This document shows positions 1 through 9,654 of a stretch of 64,000 bases of DNA, in pieces. The notes under the pieces were generated by a model, which ran no database searches, had not been told where the DNA came from, and saw only the letters and a list, made by a program, of their open reading frames with translations. The translations under genes and the position numbers were made by a program. The stretch comes from Maricaulis sp965228215 (GTDB lineage: Bacteria > Pseudomonadota > Alphaproteobacteria > Caulobacterales > Maricaulaceae): the NCBI GenBank assembly GCA_965228215.1, contig OZ245800.1, positions 310,001-374,000 of the forward strand, in the 5' to 3' direction. Each line of letters begins with the position of its first letter. Within the stretch, counting starts at the first letter, position 1.

Positions 1-8
1 CAGGCGAT

Positions 9-1178
9 ATGGCTGACACGACGACCTCGCAACCCACCGGCGCCCTGGTGCTCGCAGACGGCAGTGTCTTCCTCGGACAAGGGACCGGCGCAACCGGCAT
101 CGCGACCGGCGAACTCTGCTTCAACACGGCCATGACCGGGCACCAGGAAATCCTGGCCGACCCGTCCTACGCCGGGCAGGTTGTGTGCTTCACCTTCCCG
201 CATGTCGGCAATGTCGGCGCCAATCCGGAAGACGAGGAAGCGGCCAGCGCCCCGGCCCGCAAGGCCGCCGTCGGCATGGTCAGCCGCGCCGCGATCACGC
301 CGCCGGCGAATTACCGAGCTGAACAGCCCTTCGACGAATGGATGCGCGCCCGCGGCATCGTCTCGCTGACCGGTGTCGACACGCGCGCCCTCACCCGCCG
401 CATCCGCGAGAGCGGCATGCCGATGTGCGCCATCGCCCATGATCCGAACGGCAATCTCGATATCGAGGCCCTCAAGACCGTCGCTGCCGAAGCCGTCTCG
501 ATGGAAGGCCGGGAACTGGCCGCCGACGTCACGCGCGCCGAAGCCGGTGACTGGGACCAGGCCGCCTGGACCTGGGAAGACGGTTATGCCGAGGGCGGCA
601 AGGACGGTCCGCGCGTGGTCGTGCTCGATTACGGTGTGAAGGCCAATATCCTGCGCCTGCTGGTCAGCGCCGGTGCCCGCGTTGCGGTCCTGCCCGGCAA
701 TGCCTCGGCGGATGACGTGATGAAGATGTCTCCGGACGGTGTCGTGGTGTCGAACGGTCCGGGCGATCCCGCAGCGACGGGCGAATATGCCCTGCCGACC
801 CTGCGCGCCCTAATCGACGCCAACATCCCGATCCTGGGCATCTGCCTGGGCCACCAGATGCTGGCCCTCGCCGTAGGTGCCAAGACCGTGAAAATGGCCC
901 AGGGCCATCACGGCGCGAACCACCCGGTCAAAAACCACGAGACCGGCCAAGTCGAGATCGTGTCGATGAATCACGGTTTCGCCGTCGACGGCTCCACACT
1001 GCCCGAGGGCGCGGTCGAGACACATGTCTCGCTCTTCGACGGCACCAATTGCGGTTTCAAACTGGCCGACAAGCCGGTCCAGTCCGTCCAGCACCACCCG
1101 GAAGCCAGCCCGGGTCCGCAGGACAGTTTCGGCGTCTTCCAGCGCTATGTGGACTCGCTCGCCAAGGCGAACGCCTAG
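9..1178 (+). CDS. carA: Carbamoyl-phosphate synthase small (glutaminase) subunit
   Basis: Cytoplasmic glutamine amidotransferase subunit. It hydrolyses glutamine and passes ammonia to CarB for carbamoyl phosphate, the precursor of arginine and pyrimidines. The N-terminal CPSase small-chain domain covers roughly residues 8-150 and a class I glutaminase domain about 200-385. The nucleophile elbow GICLGH places catalytic Cys279, and HHPEASPGP gives His363 and Glu365, so the triad is complete. At 389 aa it is a normal length. The ATG lies 9 bases from the window edge, so its promoter is not visible. carB follows 2.3 kb downstream on the same strand, after two unrelated genes. Identification is very secure; the exact start is slightly less so. 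Confidence 0.97.
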   Translation: MADTTTSQPTGALVLADGSVFLGQGTGATGIATGELCFNTAMTGHQEILADPSYAGQVVCFTFPHVGNVGANPEDEEAASAPARKAAVGMVSRAAITPPANYRAEQPFDEWMRARGIVSLTGVDTRALTRRIRESGMPMCAIAHDPNGNLDIEALKTVAAEAVSMEGRELAADVTRAEAGDWDQAAWTWEDGYAEGGKDGPRVVVLDYGVKANILRLLVSAGARVAVLPGNASADDVMKMSPDGVVVSNGPGDPAATGEYALPTLRALIDANIPILGICLGHQMLALAVGAKTVKMAQGHHGANHPVKNHETGQVEIVSMNHGFAVDGSTLPEGAVETHVSLFDGTNCGFKLADKPVQSVQHHPEASPGPQDSFGVFQRYVDSLAKANA

Positions 1179-1238
1179 GTTTTCGCCAGGGCCTACGGCA
1201 GGGCTTACGGGCCCGGCAAATCGCGGCATAGTGCGAGC

Positions 1239-2762
1239 ATGATCTCGCGCCGCACCCTCCTGTCCGCCTCGGTCTCGACCGGTCTTGCCACCACGCTGTC
1301 CGCCTGCGGACGCGGCGGTCTGCCGCCCTCCACGTTGCGTGTGGCCACGAATAATCGACCCGACAGTCTCGATCCGGCGATGGGACAGTTCGCGGCGGCG
1401 GCCCTGGCCTACAAGCAGATCCATGCGGGGCTCACCGATTACGCGCCCGATGGCTCACTGGGGCCGGGTCTTGCCGAGCGCTGGCTGGTCTCTCCGGACG
1501 GTCTGCGCTGGACCTTCACCCTGCGCGAAGGCCTGCGCTGGTCGGACGGACATCCCCTGACGGCCGGGGACGTGGTCTGGTCGGCACAACGCCTGGTCAA
1601 TCCGCGCGAGAGTTTCGCTGATCTGGGAGATTTCTTCGCAGTCGAGAATGCGCGCGCCGTGCTGGATGGCGAACAGCCACCGGACGCGCTCGGCGTGGTC
1701 GCTCTGGATGAGCGCACGGTGGAATTCCGGCTGACCTCGCCGCTGGGCCTGTTCCCGATCCTGATGCGCGAATTCTACCCCTTCCCGCGCCACGTCATCG
1801 AGCAACAGGGCAGCGACTGGACGCGGCCGGACCGGATGGTCACCGCCGGTGCCTTCACCGTCAGCGCCGAGAGCCAGCAGGGCCTCACGCTCAAGCGCAA
1901 TCCGAACTATCACGGCGCGGCGAGCGTCACGATCGAGACTATCCAGATGGATGCCGTGCGCGAGGACGCCACGCGGGTCCGTCTCTTCCGCGCCGGCGAA
2001 TACGATCTCGCCGATCGCCCGCCGGCCAACCAGATCGATTTCCTCCAGGCCGAGCTGGGCGAGCAATTCCGCTCCTTCGACGCGCCGATCCTGCGCTATC
2101 TCAAGCTCAATCATGCGCGGCCGGAACTGGCCGTCCGCAATACCCGGGCGCGTCTCAATGATTCCATCGATCGCGATTTTTTAGCCGGGGAATTGTACAG
2201 CGGTACGGCCAGTGCCACGCAGAGCGTCATTGAACCCGGCCCCCATCGCCGACGAACGCCTCTATTCGTCGACACCGGGCCGCGCCTGGAACGCCCGCTG
2301 GAAATCCGCTCGACCAGCGGCATCGGCGAACGCATCGCCGTGGCCATCGCCGAGGACTGGCGGCGGGTCGGCGTGGAGAGCGAACTCCTGATCACCTATC
2401 CCACCGATCTCTACCAGGCTGTCGATGCGGGTGATTTCGACGTCGCCGTCGCGAGCTTCAATCGCGGTCTGAAATCGGATCCCTTCTTCATGCTCGACCC
2501 GTTCGAGCCGGACGGGTTCGCCTCGAACTTCAACTGGGAAGACGAGGAATTCGCCAATCTGATGAATATCGCCCGCCGCGAGAGCGATCCGGCCAGCCGC
2601 GGGATCGCCTATCGCGAGGCCGAGGCGCGCCTGCTGGACGACATCGCCATCGTGCCCCTGGTGCATGAGCGCGCGCACTGGCTGGTCGGCCCGCGGGTCA
2701 CCGGCACGCGCGAAGACGTCCAGCCGCAGCTCTGGCGCAATCTGGGTCTGAGAGGCAGCTGA
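1239..2762 (+). CDS. Family 5 peptide/oligopeptide ABC transporter substrate-binding lipoprotein
   Basis: Probable periplasmic solute-binding lipoprotein of the OppA/DppA (SBP_bac_5) type. The N-terminus has a twin-arginine-like SRRTLL, a hydrophobic stretch and a lipobox LSAC with Cys23 as the probable lipidation site, so Tat export is possible. The family signature region follows (NRPDSLDPA, then LAERWLVSPDGLRWTFTLREG at about residues 80-100). The 507-aa length fits the family. No permease or ATPase genes are adjacent, so it is an orphan binding protein or works with a transporter elsewhere. It sits between carA and a small P-loop kinase, with only 2 bases before the latter. The ligand cannot be told from sequence. 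Confidence 0.85.
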   Translation: MISRRTLLSASVSTGLATTLSACGRGGLPPSTLRVATNNRPDSLDPAMGQFAAAALAYKQIHAGLTDYAPDGSLGPGLAERWLVSPDGLRWTFTLREGLRWSDGHPLTAGDVVWSAQRLVNPRESFADLGDFFAVENARAVLDGEQPPDALGVVALDERTVEFRLTSPLGLFPILMREFYPFPRHVIEQQGSDWTRPDRMVTAGAFTVSAESQQGLTLKRNPNYHGAASVTIETIQMDAVREDATRVRLFRAGEYDLADRPPANQIDFLQAELGEQFRSFDAPILRYLKLNHARPELAVRNTRARLNDSIDRDFLAGELYSGTASATQSVIEPGPHRRRTPLFVDTGPRLERPLEIRSTSGIGERIAVAIAEDWRRVGVESELLITYPTDLYQAVDAGDFDVAVASFNRGLKSDPFFMLDPFEPDGFASNFNWEDEEFANLMNIARRESDPASRGIAYREAEARLLDDIAIVPLVHERAHWLVGPRVTGTREDVQPQLWRNLGLRGS

Positions 2763-2764
2763 GT

Positions 2765-3301
2765 ATGCCCATGCAACGCGTCATGATTATCGGCGGGCCC
2801 GGCTCGGGCAAATCCACTCTCGCCCGTGACCTGGGTGCTGCGACCGGCCTGCCCGTGGTGCATATCGATCCGATGTATTGGCTGCCTGGCTGGGTCCCTC
2901 GGCCGAGGCCGGACGTCTACGCGATGATCCGCGAGGCGATCACGGCAGATCGCTGGGTGTTTGACGGAAACAGCAGCGACACGCTGGATGACCGCCTCGC
3001 CCGGGCCGACACGGTCGTCTTTCTGGACCTTCCCACCTGGCGCCGCTTGTGGCGCATCACGCGCCGGACCTTGCGCTATCACGGACGTACACGGCCCGAC
3101 ATGCCGCCCGATTGTCCGGAGCGTTTCGACGCGGAATTCTTCTTCTGGTGGACCGGGTGTTACGTGCTGCGCGGATCCCGGAAGATTGCCCGGGATTTCA
3201 CCGAACGGGCCAGGCAGACACATGACGTGTATCACCTGCGTTCACCCCGGGATGTTGAGGAATTCCTGGCCGCCGCTCGTACGGAAAGCAGCCAGCGCTG
3301 A
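2765..3301 (+). CDS. Small P-loop kinase-like protein (FlaR/adenylate-kinase-like)
   Basis: A 178-aa P-loop NTPase. Walker A GGPGSGKST lies at residues 10-18, immediately at the N-terminus as in adenylate-kinase-like proteins and the so-called DNA topology modulation protein FlaR. The segment VVHIDPMYWLPGW (about 33-45) is typical of that family, and VVFLDLP near residue 85 is the Walker-B-like strand. Its substrate is unknown; the FlaR name is historical and does not establish a role. It starts 2 bases after the preceding binding-protein gene, so the two are probably co-transcribed. A 146-base gap separates it from carB. Confidence 0.75.
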   Translation: MPMQRVMIIGGPGSGKSTLARDLGAATGLPVVHIDPMYWLPGWVPRPRPDVYAMIREAITADRWVFDGNSSDTLDDRLARADTVVFLDLPTWRRLWRITRRTLRYHGRTRPDMPPDCPERFDAEFFFWWTGCYVLRGSRKIARDFTERARQTHDVYHLRSPRDVEEFLAAARTESSQR

Positions 3302-3447
3302 AATTCCCGAACTTCCCTCTCGCCAAAGCCCCGAATCCGGGATAGGAACCCCGCTCAGCACCAAATCCAAGCGATACGCACGACGCCAAGGCTCTTTCGA
3401 GCGGCTGGCGCCGCGGCGGAAGCGCGCGCATACGAGCCGGAACGCCC

Positions 3448-6400
3448 ATGCCCAGACGTACTGACCTGAACTCCATCCTGATCATTGGCGCCGGACCGAT
3501 TGTCATCGGCCAGGCCTGTGAATTCGACTATTCCGGCGTTCAGGCGGTGAAAGCGCTGAAGGAAGAGGGTTACCGGGTCATCCTGGTCAATTCCAACCCG
3601 GCCACGATCATGACCGATCCGGAACTGGCCGATGCGACCTATATCGAGCCGATCACGCCGGAAATCGTCGCGAAAGTGATCGAGAAGGAACGCCCGGACG
3701 CACTCTTGCCGACCATGGGTGGCCAGACGGCGCTGAACTGCGCCCTCGAGCTCGACAAGCGCGGCGTGCTGGACCTGTTCGGTGTCGAGATGATCGGCGC
3801 CAAGGCTGATGTCATCGACAAGGCCGAGAACCGCGAACGCTTCCGCGCCGCCATGGACAAGCTGGGCCTGGAAAGCGCCCGCTCCCGCGTCGTGCAGACC
3901 ATGGCCGAGGCCGAGGCCGCGATGGCGGAAATCGGCCTGCCGGCCATCATCCGCCCCTCCTTCACGCTGGGCGGTACGGGCGGCGGCATCGCCTACAATG
4001 TCGAGGAATACCGCCAGATCTGCGAATACGGCCTGGAAGCCTCGCCGGTGACCGAGATCCTGGTCGAGGAATCCATCGTCGGCTGGAAGGAATTCGAGAT
4101 GGAAGTGGTCCGCGACAAGGCGGACAATTGCATCATCGTCTGCTCGATCGAGAATGTGGATCCGATGGGCGTGCACACCGGCGACTCCATTACCGTCGCT
4201 CCGGCCCTCACCCTGACCGACAAGGAATACCAGATCATGCGGACGGCCTCTCTCGAGGTCCTGCGCGAGATCGGCGTCGAGACCGGCGGGTCGAACGTGC
4301 AGTTCGCCGTCAATCCCGATGATGGCCGCCTGATCGTGATCGAGATGAATCCGCGCGTTTCGCGCTCCTCTGCACTGGCTTCGAAAGCCACCGGTTTCCC
4401 GATCGCCAAGGTCGCCGCGAAACTGGCCGTCGGCTACACGCTGGACGAGATCGCCAACGACATCACCGACGGCGCCACGCCGGCCAGTTTCGAACCGACG
4501 ATCGACTATGTCGTCACCAAGATCCCGCGTTTCGCCTTCGAGAAATATCCGGGTGCCGAACCGACCCTGTCGACCTCGATGAAATCGGTCGGCGAAGTGA
4601 TGGCCATCGGCCGGACCTTCCAGGAAAGCATGCAGAAAGCCCTGCGCTCGATGGAGACCGGCCTGTCCGGTTTCGACGAGGTCGAGATCGCCGGTACGGA
4701 TGAAGCCTCCGACGAGGCCGCCCGCAAGGAAGCCGTGAAGGCCGCCCTGTCAGTGCCGACGCCGGACCGTCTGCGTGTCATCGCCCAGGCCTTCCGCGAA
4801 GGTCTCAGCGTGGATGAGGTTCACCGCGCCTCGCTCTACGAGCCCTGGTTCCTGCGCCAGATCGCGGCCATCGTGCATGCCGAGGAAGAGGTCTCCACTT
4901 TCGGCCTGCCGGACAAGGCCGACCGTTTCCTGACGCTCAAGCAGATGGGTTTCGCCGACGCCCGTCTCGCCAAGCTGGCCGGCGTCAGCGAGGCCGATGC
5001 CCGCCAGGCCCGCCGCGATCTCGGTGTGCGCCCGGTCTTCAAGCGCGTCGACACCTGCGCCGCCGAATTCTTCGCTGCCACGCCCTACATGTATTCCTGC
5101 TACGAGACCCCGGGTTTCGACGGCGTCGCCGATTGCGAGAGCGATCCCACGGATCGCAAGAAGGCGATCATCCTGGGCGGCGGTCCGAACCGGATCGGCC
5201 AGGGTATCGAGTTCGACTATTGCTGCTGCCACGCCGCCTTCGCATTCGGCGAGATGGAGATCGAATCCATCATGGTCAACTGTAATCCGGAAACGGTTTC
5301 AACGGATTACGACACGGCTGACCGGCTCTATTTCGAACCGCTGACGATCGAGGACACGCTCGAACTGATCGACAAGGAACGCGAGAATGGCGAGCTGCTG
5401 GGTGTGGTTGTCCAGTATGGCGGCCAGACGCCGCTGAAACTGGCCGGCGAGCTGGAAGCCGCCGGTGTGCCGATCCTCGGCACGGCGCCAGACGCCATCG
5501 ACCTGGCCGAGGACCGTGACCGGTTCAAGGACCTGCTCGACCGTCTGGAACTGCGCCAGCCTCCCAACGCCATCGTGCGCTCCGAGGATGAGGCCCGCGA
5601 GGCCGCCGAGAAACTCGGCTTCCCGCTGGTGCTGCGCCCCTCCTACGTGCTGGGCGGCCGCGCCATGGAGATCGTGCGCGAGACCGACAGTTTCGAACGC
5701 TATCTGCGCGAGGCTGTGAATGTCTCGGGCAATTCCCCGCTCCTGCTCGACCGCTATCTGACCGATGCCGACGAGATCGATGTCGACGCCATCTGCGATG
5801 GCGAGGATGTCTGGATCGCGGGCGTCATGCAGCACATCGAGGAAGCCGGCGTGCACTCGGGCGACAGTGCCTGTTCCCTGCCGCCCTACGACCTCTCCGA
5901 CGAGCTGATCGCCGAGCTCAAGCGCGAAGCCGCCCAGATGGCCAAGGCCATCGGCGTGCGTGGCCTGATGAATGTCCAGTTCGCGGTCAAGGACGGCCAG
6001 ATCTTCGTGCTGGAAGTCAATCCGCGCGCCTCGCGCACCGTGCCCTTCGTGGCCAAGGCGATCGGCCAGCCCGTCGCCAAGATCGCCGCCAAGGTGATGG
6101 CCGGCGCCAAGCTTGCCGATTTCAACCTGGAAGACCCGGCCCCGAAACATGTCTCGGTCAAGGAAGCCGTGATGCCGTTTGCCCGTTTCCCCGGCGTCGA
6201 TCCGGTCCTGGGCCCGGAAATGCGCTCGACCGGCGAAGTCATGGGTATCGACAGCCTGTTCGAAGGCGCTTTCGCCAAGGCCGAACTGGGCGCCGGCATC
6301 GCCCTGCCGCGCTCGGGCAATGTCTTCATCTCCCTCAAGGAGGGTGACAAGGCCTCGATGATCGACCCGGCCCGCATCCTGGTGATGCTCGGCTTCACGA

Positions 6401-6705
6401 TCCTCGCGACTGGCGGCACCGCGACGACGTTCGAGGAAGCCGGCGTGCCGGTGACCCGCGTCAACAAGGTGTTCGAAGGCCGGCCGCATATCGTCGACCT
6501 GATGAAAAACGGCGAGGTCCAGCTGATCTTCAACACGACGGAAGGCCGGCAGTCGCATCTCGACAGTTATTCCATCCGCCGGACGGCGCTCGATCAGAAA
6601 ATCCCGTGTTACACGACGGCCTCCGCGGCACGCTCCGCCATCGCCTCGCTGCGCCGGATTGATGAGGGTGCCCTTGAACCCCAGGCTCTGCAGACCTACT
6701 CTTGA
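3448..6705 (+). CDS. carB: Carbamoyl-phosphate synthase large subunit
   Basis: Synthetase subunit that uses two ATP, bicarbonate and ammonia from CarA to make carbamoyl phosphate. The 1085-aa protein shows the duplicated architecture: first ATP-grasp half at about residues 1-400 (IIGAGPIVIGQACEFDYSG, then ENVDPMGVHTGDS), oligomerization region to about 555, and second ATP-grasp half from about 565 (ILGGGPNRIGQGIEFDYCC, VNPRASRTVPF). A C-terminal MGS-like regulatory domain follows from about 950 (ILATGGTATTFEEAGV), which in relatives binds allosteric effectors. Length is close to the usual 1070-1100. greA follows 54 bases downstream. It is separated from carA by two genes. Confidence 0.97.
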   Translation: MPRRTDLNSILIIGAGPIVIGQACEFDYSGVQAVKALKEEGYRVILVNSNPATIMTDPELADATYIEPITPEIVAKVIEKERPDALLPTMGGQTALNCALELDKRGVLDLFGVEMIGAKADVIDKAENRERFRAAMDKLGLESARSRVVQTMAEAEAAMAEIGLPAIIRPSFTLGGTGGGIAYNVEEYRQICEYGLEASPVTEILVEESIVGWKEFEMEVVRDKADNCIIVCSIENVDPMGVHTGDSITVAPALTLTDKEYQIMRTASLEVLREIGVETGGSNVQFAVNPDDGRLIVIEMNPRVSRSSALASKATGFPIAKVAAKLAVGYTLDEIANDITDGATPASFEPTIDYVVTKIPRFAFEKYPGAEPTLSTSMKSVGEVMAIGRTFQESMQKALRSMETGLSGFDEVEIAGTDEASDEAARKEAVKAALSVPTPDRLRVIAQAFREGLSVDEVHRASLYEPWFLRQIAAIVHAEEEVSTFGLPDKADRFLTLKQMGFADARLAKLAGVSEADARQARRDLGVRPVFKRVDTCAAEFFAATPYMYSCYETPGFDGVADCESDPTDRKKAIILGGGPNRIGQGIEFDYCCCHAAFAFGEMEIESIMVNCNPETVSTDYDTADRLYFEPLTIEDTLELIDKERENGELLGVVVQYGGQTPLKLAGELEAAGVPILGTAPDAIDLAEDRDRFKDLLDRLELRQPPNAIVRSEDEAREAAEKLGFPLVLRPSYVLGGRAMEIVRETDSFERYLREAVNVSGNSPLLLDRYLTDADEIDVDAICDGEDVWIAGVMQHIEEAGVHSGDSACSLPPYDLSDELIAELKREAAQMAKAIGVRGLMNVQFAVKDGQIFVLEVNPRASRTVPFVAKAIGQPVAKIAAKVMAGAKLADFNLEDPAPKHVSVKEAVMPFARFPGVDPVLGPEMRSTGEVMGIDSLFEGAFAKAELGAGIALPRSGNVFISLKEGDKASMIDPARILVMLGFTILATGGTATTFEEAGVPVTRVNKVFEGRPHIVDLMKNGEVQLIFNTTEGRQSHLDSYSIRRTALDQKIPCYTTASAARSAIASLRRIDEGALEPQALQTYS

Positions 6706-6759
6706 TGCCCTTCTGCTTGGGCGCTAGCCTGAGCGAATTCCCGAAGATTAAGTGGTCTA

Positions 6760-7233
6760 ATGAACAAGATCCCTATGACCGTCACGGGCCATCAGGCTCT
6801 CGACGAAGAAATGAAACGTCTCAAAACCGAGGAACGCCCGGCAGTGATCGCGGCGATCGCGGAGGCGCGCGAACACGGCGATCTGTCTGAAAACGCCGAG
6901 TATCACGCTGCCAAGGAACGCCAGGGCTATATCGAGGGCCGCCTGGCCGAGCTGGAAGACAAGCTCGCCCGTGCCGAGGTCATCGACGTCGCGAATCTCG
7001 GCGGAGACTCCGTGAAATTCGGCGCCACCGTCACCGTGCTCGACGAGGACACGGAAGAAGAGTCCACCTACCAGGTCGTCGGCGATGACGAGTCGGACGT
7101 GAAATCGGGCAAGATCTCGATCTCCTCGCCGATTGCGCGCGCCATGATCAACAAGGAAGTCGGCGACGTCGTCGAGGTCAACGCCCCGGGCGGCCTGAAA
7201 TCCTACGAGATCATCGACGTCAAATGGCTCTAG
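6760..7233 (+). CDS. greA: Transcription elongation factor GreA
   Basis: Rescues backtracked RNA polymerase by stimulating cleavage of the transcript 3' end through the secondary channel. The 157-aa protein has the N-terminal antiparallel coiled coil (about 10-75). The acidic tip GDLSENAEY carries Asp41 and Glu44, the two residues needed for cleavage in the family. A C-terminal FKBP-like domain follows (about 80-157). Length is standard. The ATG is 54 bases after carB and the gene ends at a strong intrinsic terminator, so it closes the carB transcription unit or has its own promoter in that gap. Confidence 0.96.
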   Translation: MNKIPMTVTGHQALDEEMKRLKTEERPAVIAAIAEAREHGDLSENAEYHAAKERQGYIEGRLAELEDKLARAEVIDVANLGGDSVKFGATVTVLDEDTEEESTYQVVGDDESDVKSGKISISSPIARAMINKEVGDVVEVNAPGGLKSYEIIDVKWL

Positions 7234-7259
7234 GGCCTGGCGTGAGAGATTGAAGAAAA

Positions 7260-7286
7260 GGCCGGCGTTTCGCGCCGGCCTTTTTC
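7260..7286 (+). terminator. Rho-independent terminator after greA
   Basis: An 8-bp perfect stem (GGCCGGCG / CGCCGGCC) with a 5-base TTTCG loop at 7268-7272 is followed directly by TTTTT. It lies 27 bases after the greA stop and should end the rightward carB-greA transcripts. It also insulates them from the convergent M56-M23 gene. Confidence 0.92.
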
Positions 7287-7432
7287 GTTTTGTGCGCTGA
7301 TCCACCGACACCCTCCCACGCCAACGACCGACGATCACTCGATCGCCGGTCGCCTTGCATTCCGGTCCAAGGGCCGGGGCGGGCTAAACAAACTGGCCGG
7401 AACGCAATCCTGGCGACGCTTCAGGCGTCAGA

Positions 7433-9268
7433 TCAGCGTAATCCGGGCAGGTGATTGGCGGGGTCGATGACCTCGCCGCCATGGCGCAGCTCGACATGGA
7501 CATGCGGGCCGGTGGACGCGCCCGTCGAGCCGATCTGGCCGAGCTGCGCGCCGGCCGCGACCGTGTCGCCGACTTCCACATCGATCCGGTGCATGTGGGC
7601 ATAGGCGGTCTGCCAGCCATTGCCGTGATCAATCACCACGGTATTCCCCCAGCGATCGGAGCCGTTATAGCCCATCTGGGCATGCACGATCGTTCCACCG
7701 GACGGCGCCCAGATCGGCGTGCCCGTGGGAGCGGCGATATCCGTGCCGCGGTGATGGACCGGCGATCCGGCCGGGCGGCTCGGGCGGTGACCGAAATGAC
7801 TGGTCACCCGGCCATCCGTCACGCGGTGGCTGAAATCGGGAACTGTCGTCGCAACATCCGGCGCGACATGATGGTCGACATGGGTGTCCAGGGAGACATT
7901 GACGGCCGGAGCAACGGCGGTCGCAGCGGCAACGCGCACATCAATGTCCGGGGAGACGTCAGGCGCCACGGCCACGGCCGGACGTGGTTCGGCATGCGGA
8001 TGCGGAGCTGCAACAGCTTGCGGGGCAACCGCCGGAGTCGGCTCGACCGCGGGTGCGACACGCGGCTCGGCAAGACCCTCCAGGACGGGTTCCACCGGCT
8101 GGGCCAGCGGGACTTCGGCGGAGGGTTCGGGGCCAAAGCGCATATTGGTCTGCGGGTCGGTCACAACCCCCGGACCGAAGGCGAGATTGCCCTCGCGCAC
8201 ATCCGGTCCGAAGCGCACTTCGCGATTGTTCCGGCGCGGATCGGCCTCGCCGAAAAAGGCCACCGCCTCGACAGGCTGGGCGATGCTGGTGCGCTCGGTC
8301 AGCGCGGCCTGGGCACAGGCCACGGGCATGATGGCAGCACCGGCGATGAGGCCGAGGCGGGCCAGGGAGGATCCGGTTTTCCGCTGGCCGGAAAGAATGG
8401 CTTTGATACGCATTTCGCGATGTCTCCTGTCATCGGGTCCAAAGGCGGAGACCGGCTGGGCCGCACTCCGCATCATGTCGATGAGCGCCGCCGCATAGGA
8501 CTTGCGCTCCGCCCGCCCCAGGGCATCCAGACATTCGGCGTCACAGGCGAGTTCGCGCGCCTGGCCGAGATTGTGTTCGATCCAGCGCAGCGGCCAGTTG
8601 AACCAGAATACCGCCATCAGTGCAGCGCCGATCAGGCGGTCGCGCTCATCACCGCGGCGCATATGGGTCAGTTCATGGACCAGTGCGAAGCGCAAGGCTT
8701 TCGGGTCCTCGAACAGGCTGGCCGGAACGACGACCACGCTGCGCCAGCCAGTGATGAAGGGAGAGACGACATGCTCGCTGATCCGCATTTCCGGAGCGCG
8801 GACACCCAGCGTGCCGGCGTAACGATCCATCACGGCGCGTTCCGTGATGTTCGGCTCGCGGCTCTCCCGCAGAATGCGTGCACGCCAGGCATGCCGATAG
8901 ACGGCGAGACCCAGCGCCAGGACCAGGCCCAAGAGATAGACGAGAACCGCCATCTGGCTGGCCGAAAGCGCGATGGAGGTGAAACCGGCATCGCTCGCCT
9001 CAACCGGCGGCAGCGTTGTCGCCGCCACGGGAATATCGGCAAACAGACCGCCCTCGACGCCTGCGACCACCGGCTCGTATTGCGGGATGGCGTAGATGAC
9101 AGGGGCCAGCAGGACCGGCAGCAAGGCGACGTATCGTGCCGCGCGCCACACGCCCAGCTCATGTCCAGCCAGAGCGGTGTCGAAACGGCGGGCCAGCAGC
9201 CAGATCAGCGCGGCGGCCAGGACGGACAGTCCGGCGCCGAGGAGGATGGCGTTGAGAAGACCGGTCAT
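7433..9268 (-). CDS. BlaR1-like M56 membrane metallopeptidase fused to an M23 (LytM) domain
   Basis: A 611-aa two-enzyme fusion. The N-terminal half has membrane helices at about 5-27, 45-62, 104-124 and 210-228. Between them is the M56 zinc site HELTH (His198, Glu199, His202) with a likely third ligand Glu239 in ELACD. This is the arrangement of BlaR1/MecR1, whose protease acts on the cytoplasmic BlaI repressor. A fifth helix (about 302-318) leads to a Pro/Ala/Val-rich periplasmic linker (about 330-475). The C-terminus (about 480-611) is an M23 LytM domain with His506, Asp510 and HVH 589-591, all metal ligands present. It overlaps the upstream blaI-like gene by 4 bases (ATGA). BlaR1 normally carries a penicillin-binding sensor here, so an M23 domain suggests muropeptide or wall sensing, or wall cleavage. 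That role is inference. Confidence 0.9.
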   Translation of the reverse strand: MTGLLNAILLGAGLSVLAAALIWLLARRFDTALAGHELGVWRAARYVALLPVLLAPVIYAIPQYEPVVAGVEGGLFADIPVAATTLPPVEASDAGFTSIALSASQMAVLVYLLGLVLALGLAVYRHAWRARILRESREPNITERAVMDRYAGTLGVRAPEMRISEHVVSPFITGWRSVVVVPASLFEDPKALRFALVHELTHMRRGDERDRLIGAALMAVFWFNWPLRWIEHNLGQARELACDAECLDALGRAERKSYAAALIDMMRSAAQPVSAFGPDDRRHREMRIKAILSGQRKTGSSLARLGLIAGAAIMPVACAQAALTERTSIAQPVEAVAFFGEADPRRNNREVRFGPDVREGNLAFGPGVVTDPQTNMRFGPEPSAEVPLAQPVEPVLEGLAEPRVAPAVEPTPAVAPQAVAAPHPHAEPRPAVAVAPDVSPDIDVRVAAATAVAPAVNVSLDTHVDHHVAPDVATTVPDFSHRVTDGRVTSHFGHRPSRPAGSPVHHRGTDIAAPTGTPIWAPSGGTIVHAQMGYNGSDRWGNTVVIDHGNGWQTAYAHMHRIDVEVGDTVAAGAQLGQIGSTGASTGPHVHVELRHGGEVIDPANHLPGLR

Positions 9269-9639
9269 GCCTTGCCCTCCTCTTCCAGGAGACGTGTCAG
9301 CGCTTCAGCCTCTTCCTCGGTGAAGAGGCGGCTATTGGCAAAACTGGTGGCCGGCAGGGGCTGGTCCATCTCAAGAATGTTCGAGGTGAAATTGCTGATC
9401 AGCCGTCCCATCAGGGCGACCTTGTCGACACTGGCCTGATAGACACCCAGCCCGTGGACCTCGGTCTTGGCGACCAATTCCTTCTCCACCATGCGGGTCA
9501 GCAAGGTGCGGGTCGTGGAATAGGACCAGCCAGTCTCGTCTTCCACGGCCTTGTGGACTTCGCGGGCGCTCTGATCCCCGGCGGACCAGAGATGTTTCAG
9601 CACGGCCAGTTCGGCCTGGGAGGGAGCAGTTTTGGACAT
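9265..9639 (-). CDS. BlaI/MecI/CopY-family repressor
   Basis: A winged-helix dimeric repressor of about 124 aa. The core AELAVLKHLWSAGDQSAREVH and the recognition-helix region WSYSTTRTLLTRMVEKELV are typical of BlaI. The in-frame Met at 9639 (MSKTAPSQAEL) is taken as the start. The frame stays open upstream to 9711, but that would run through the apparent operator. Translationally coupled (ATGA overlap) to the M56-M23 protease, which by analogy with BlaR1 would inactivate it. Probably autoregulated through the two dyads at 9655-9689. Confidence 0.88.
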   Translation of the reverse strand: MSKTAPSQAELAVLKHLWSAGDQSAREVHKAVEDETGWSYSTTRTLLTRMVEKELVAKTEVHGLGVYQASVDKVALMGRLISNFTSNILEMDQPLPATSFANSRLFTEEEAEALTRLLEEEGKA

Positions 9640-9654
9640 GGCGAGCCTGCGCGA

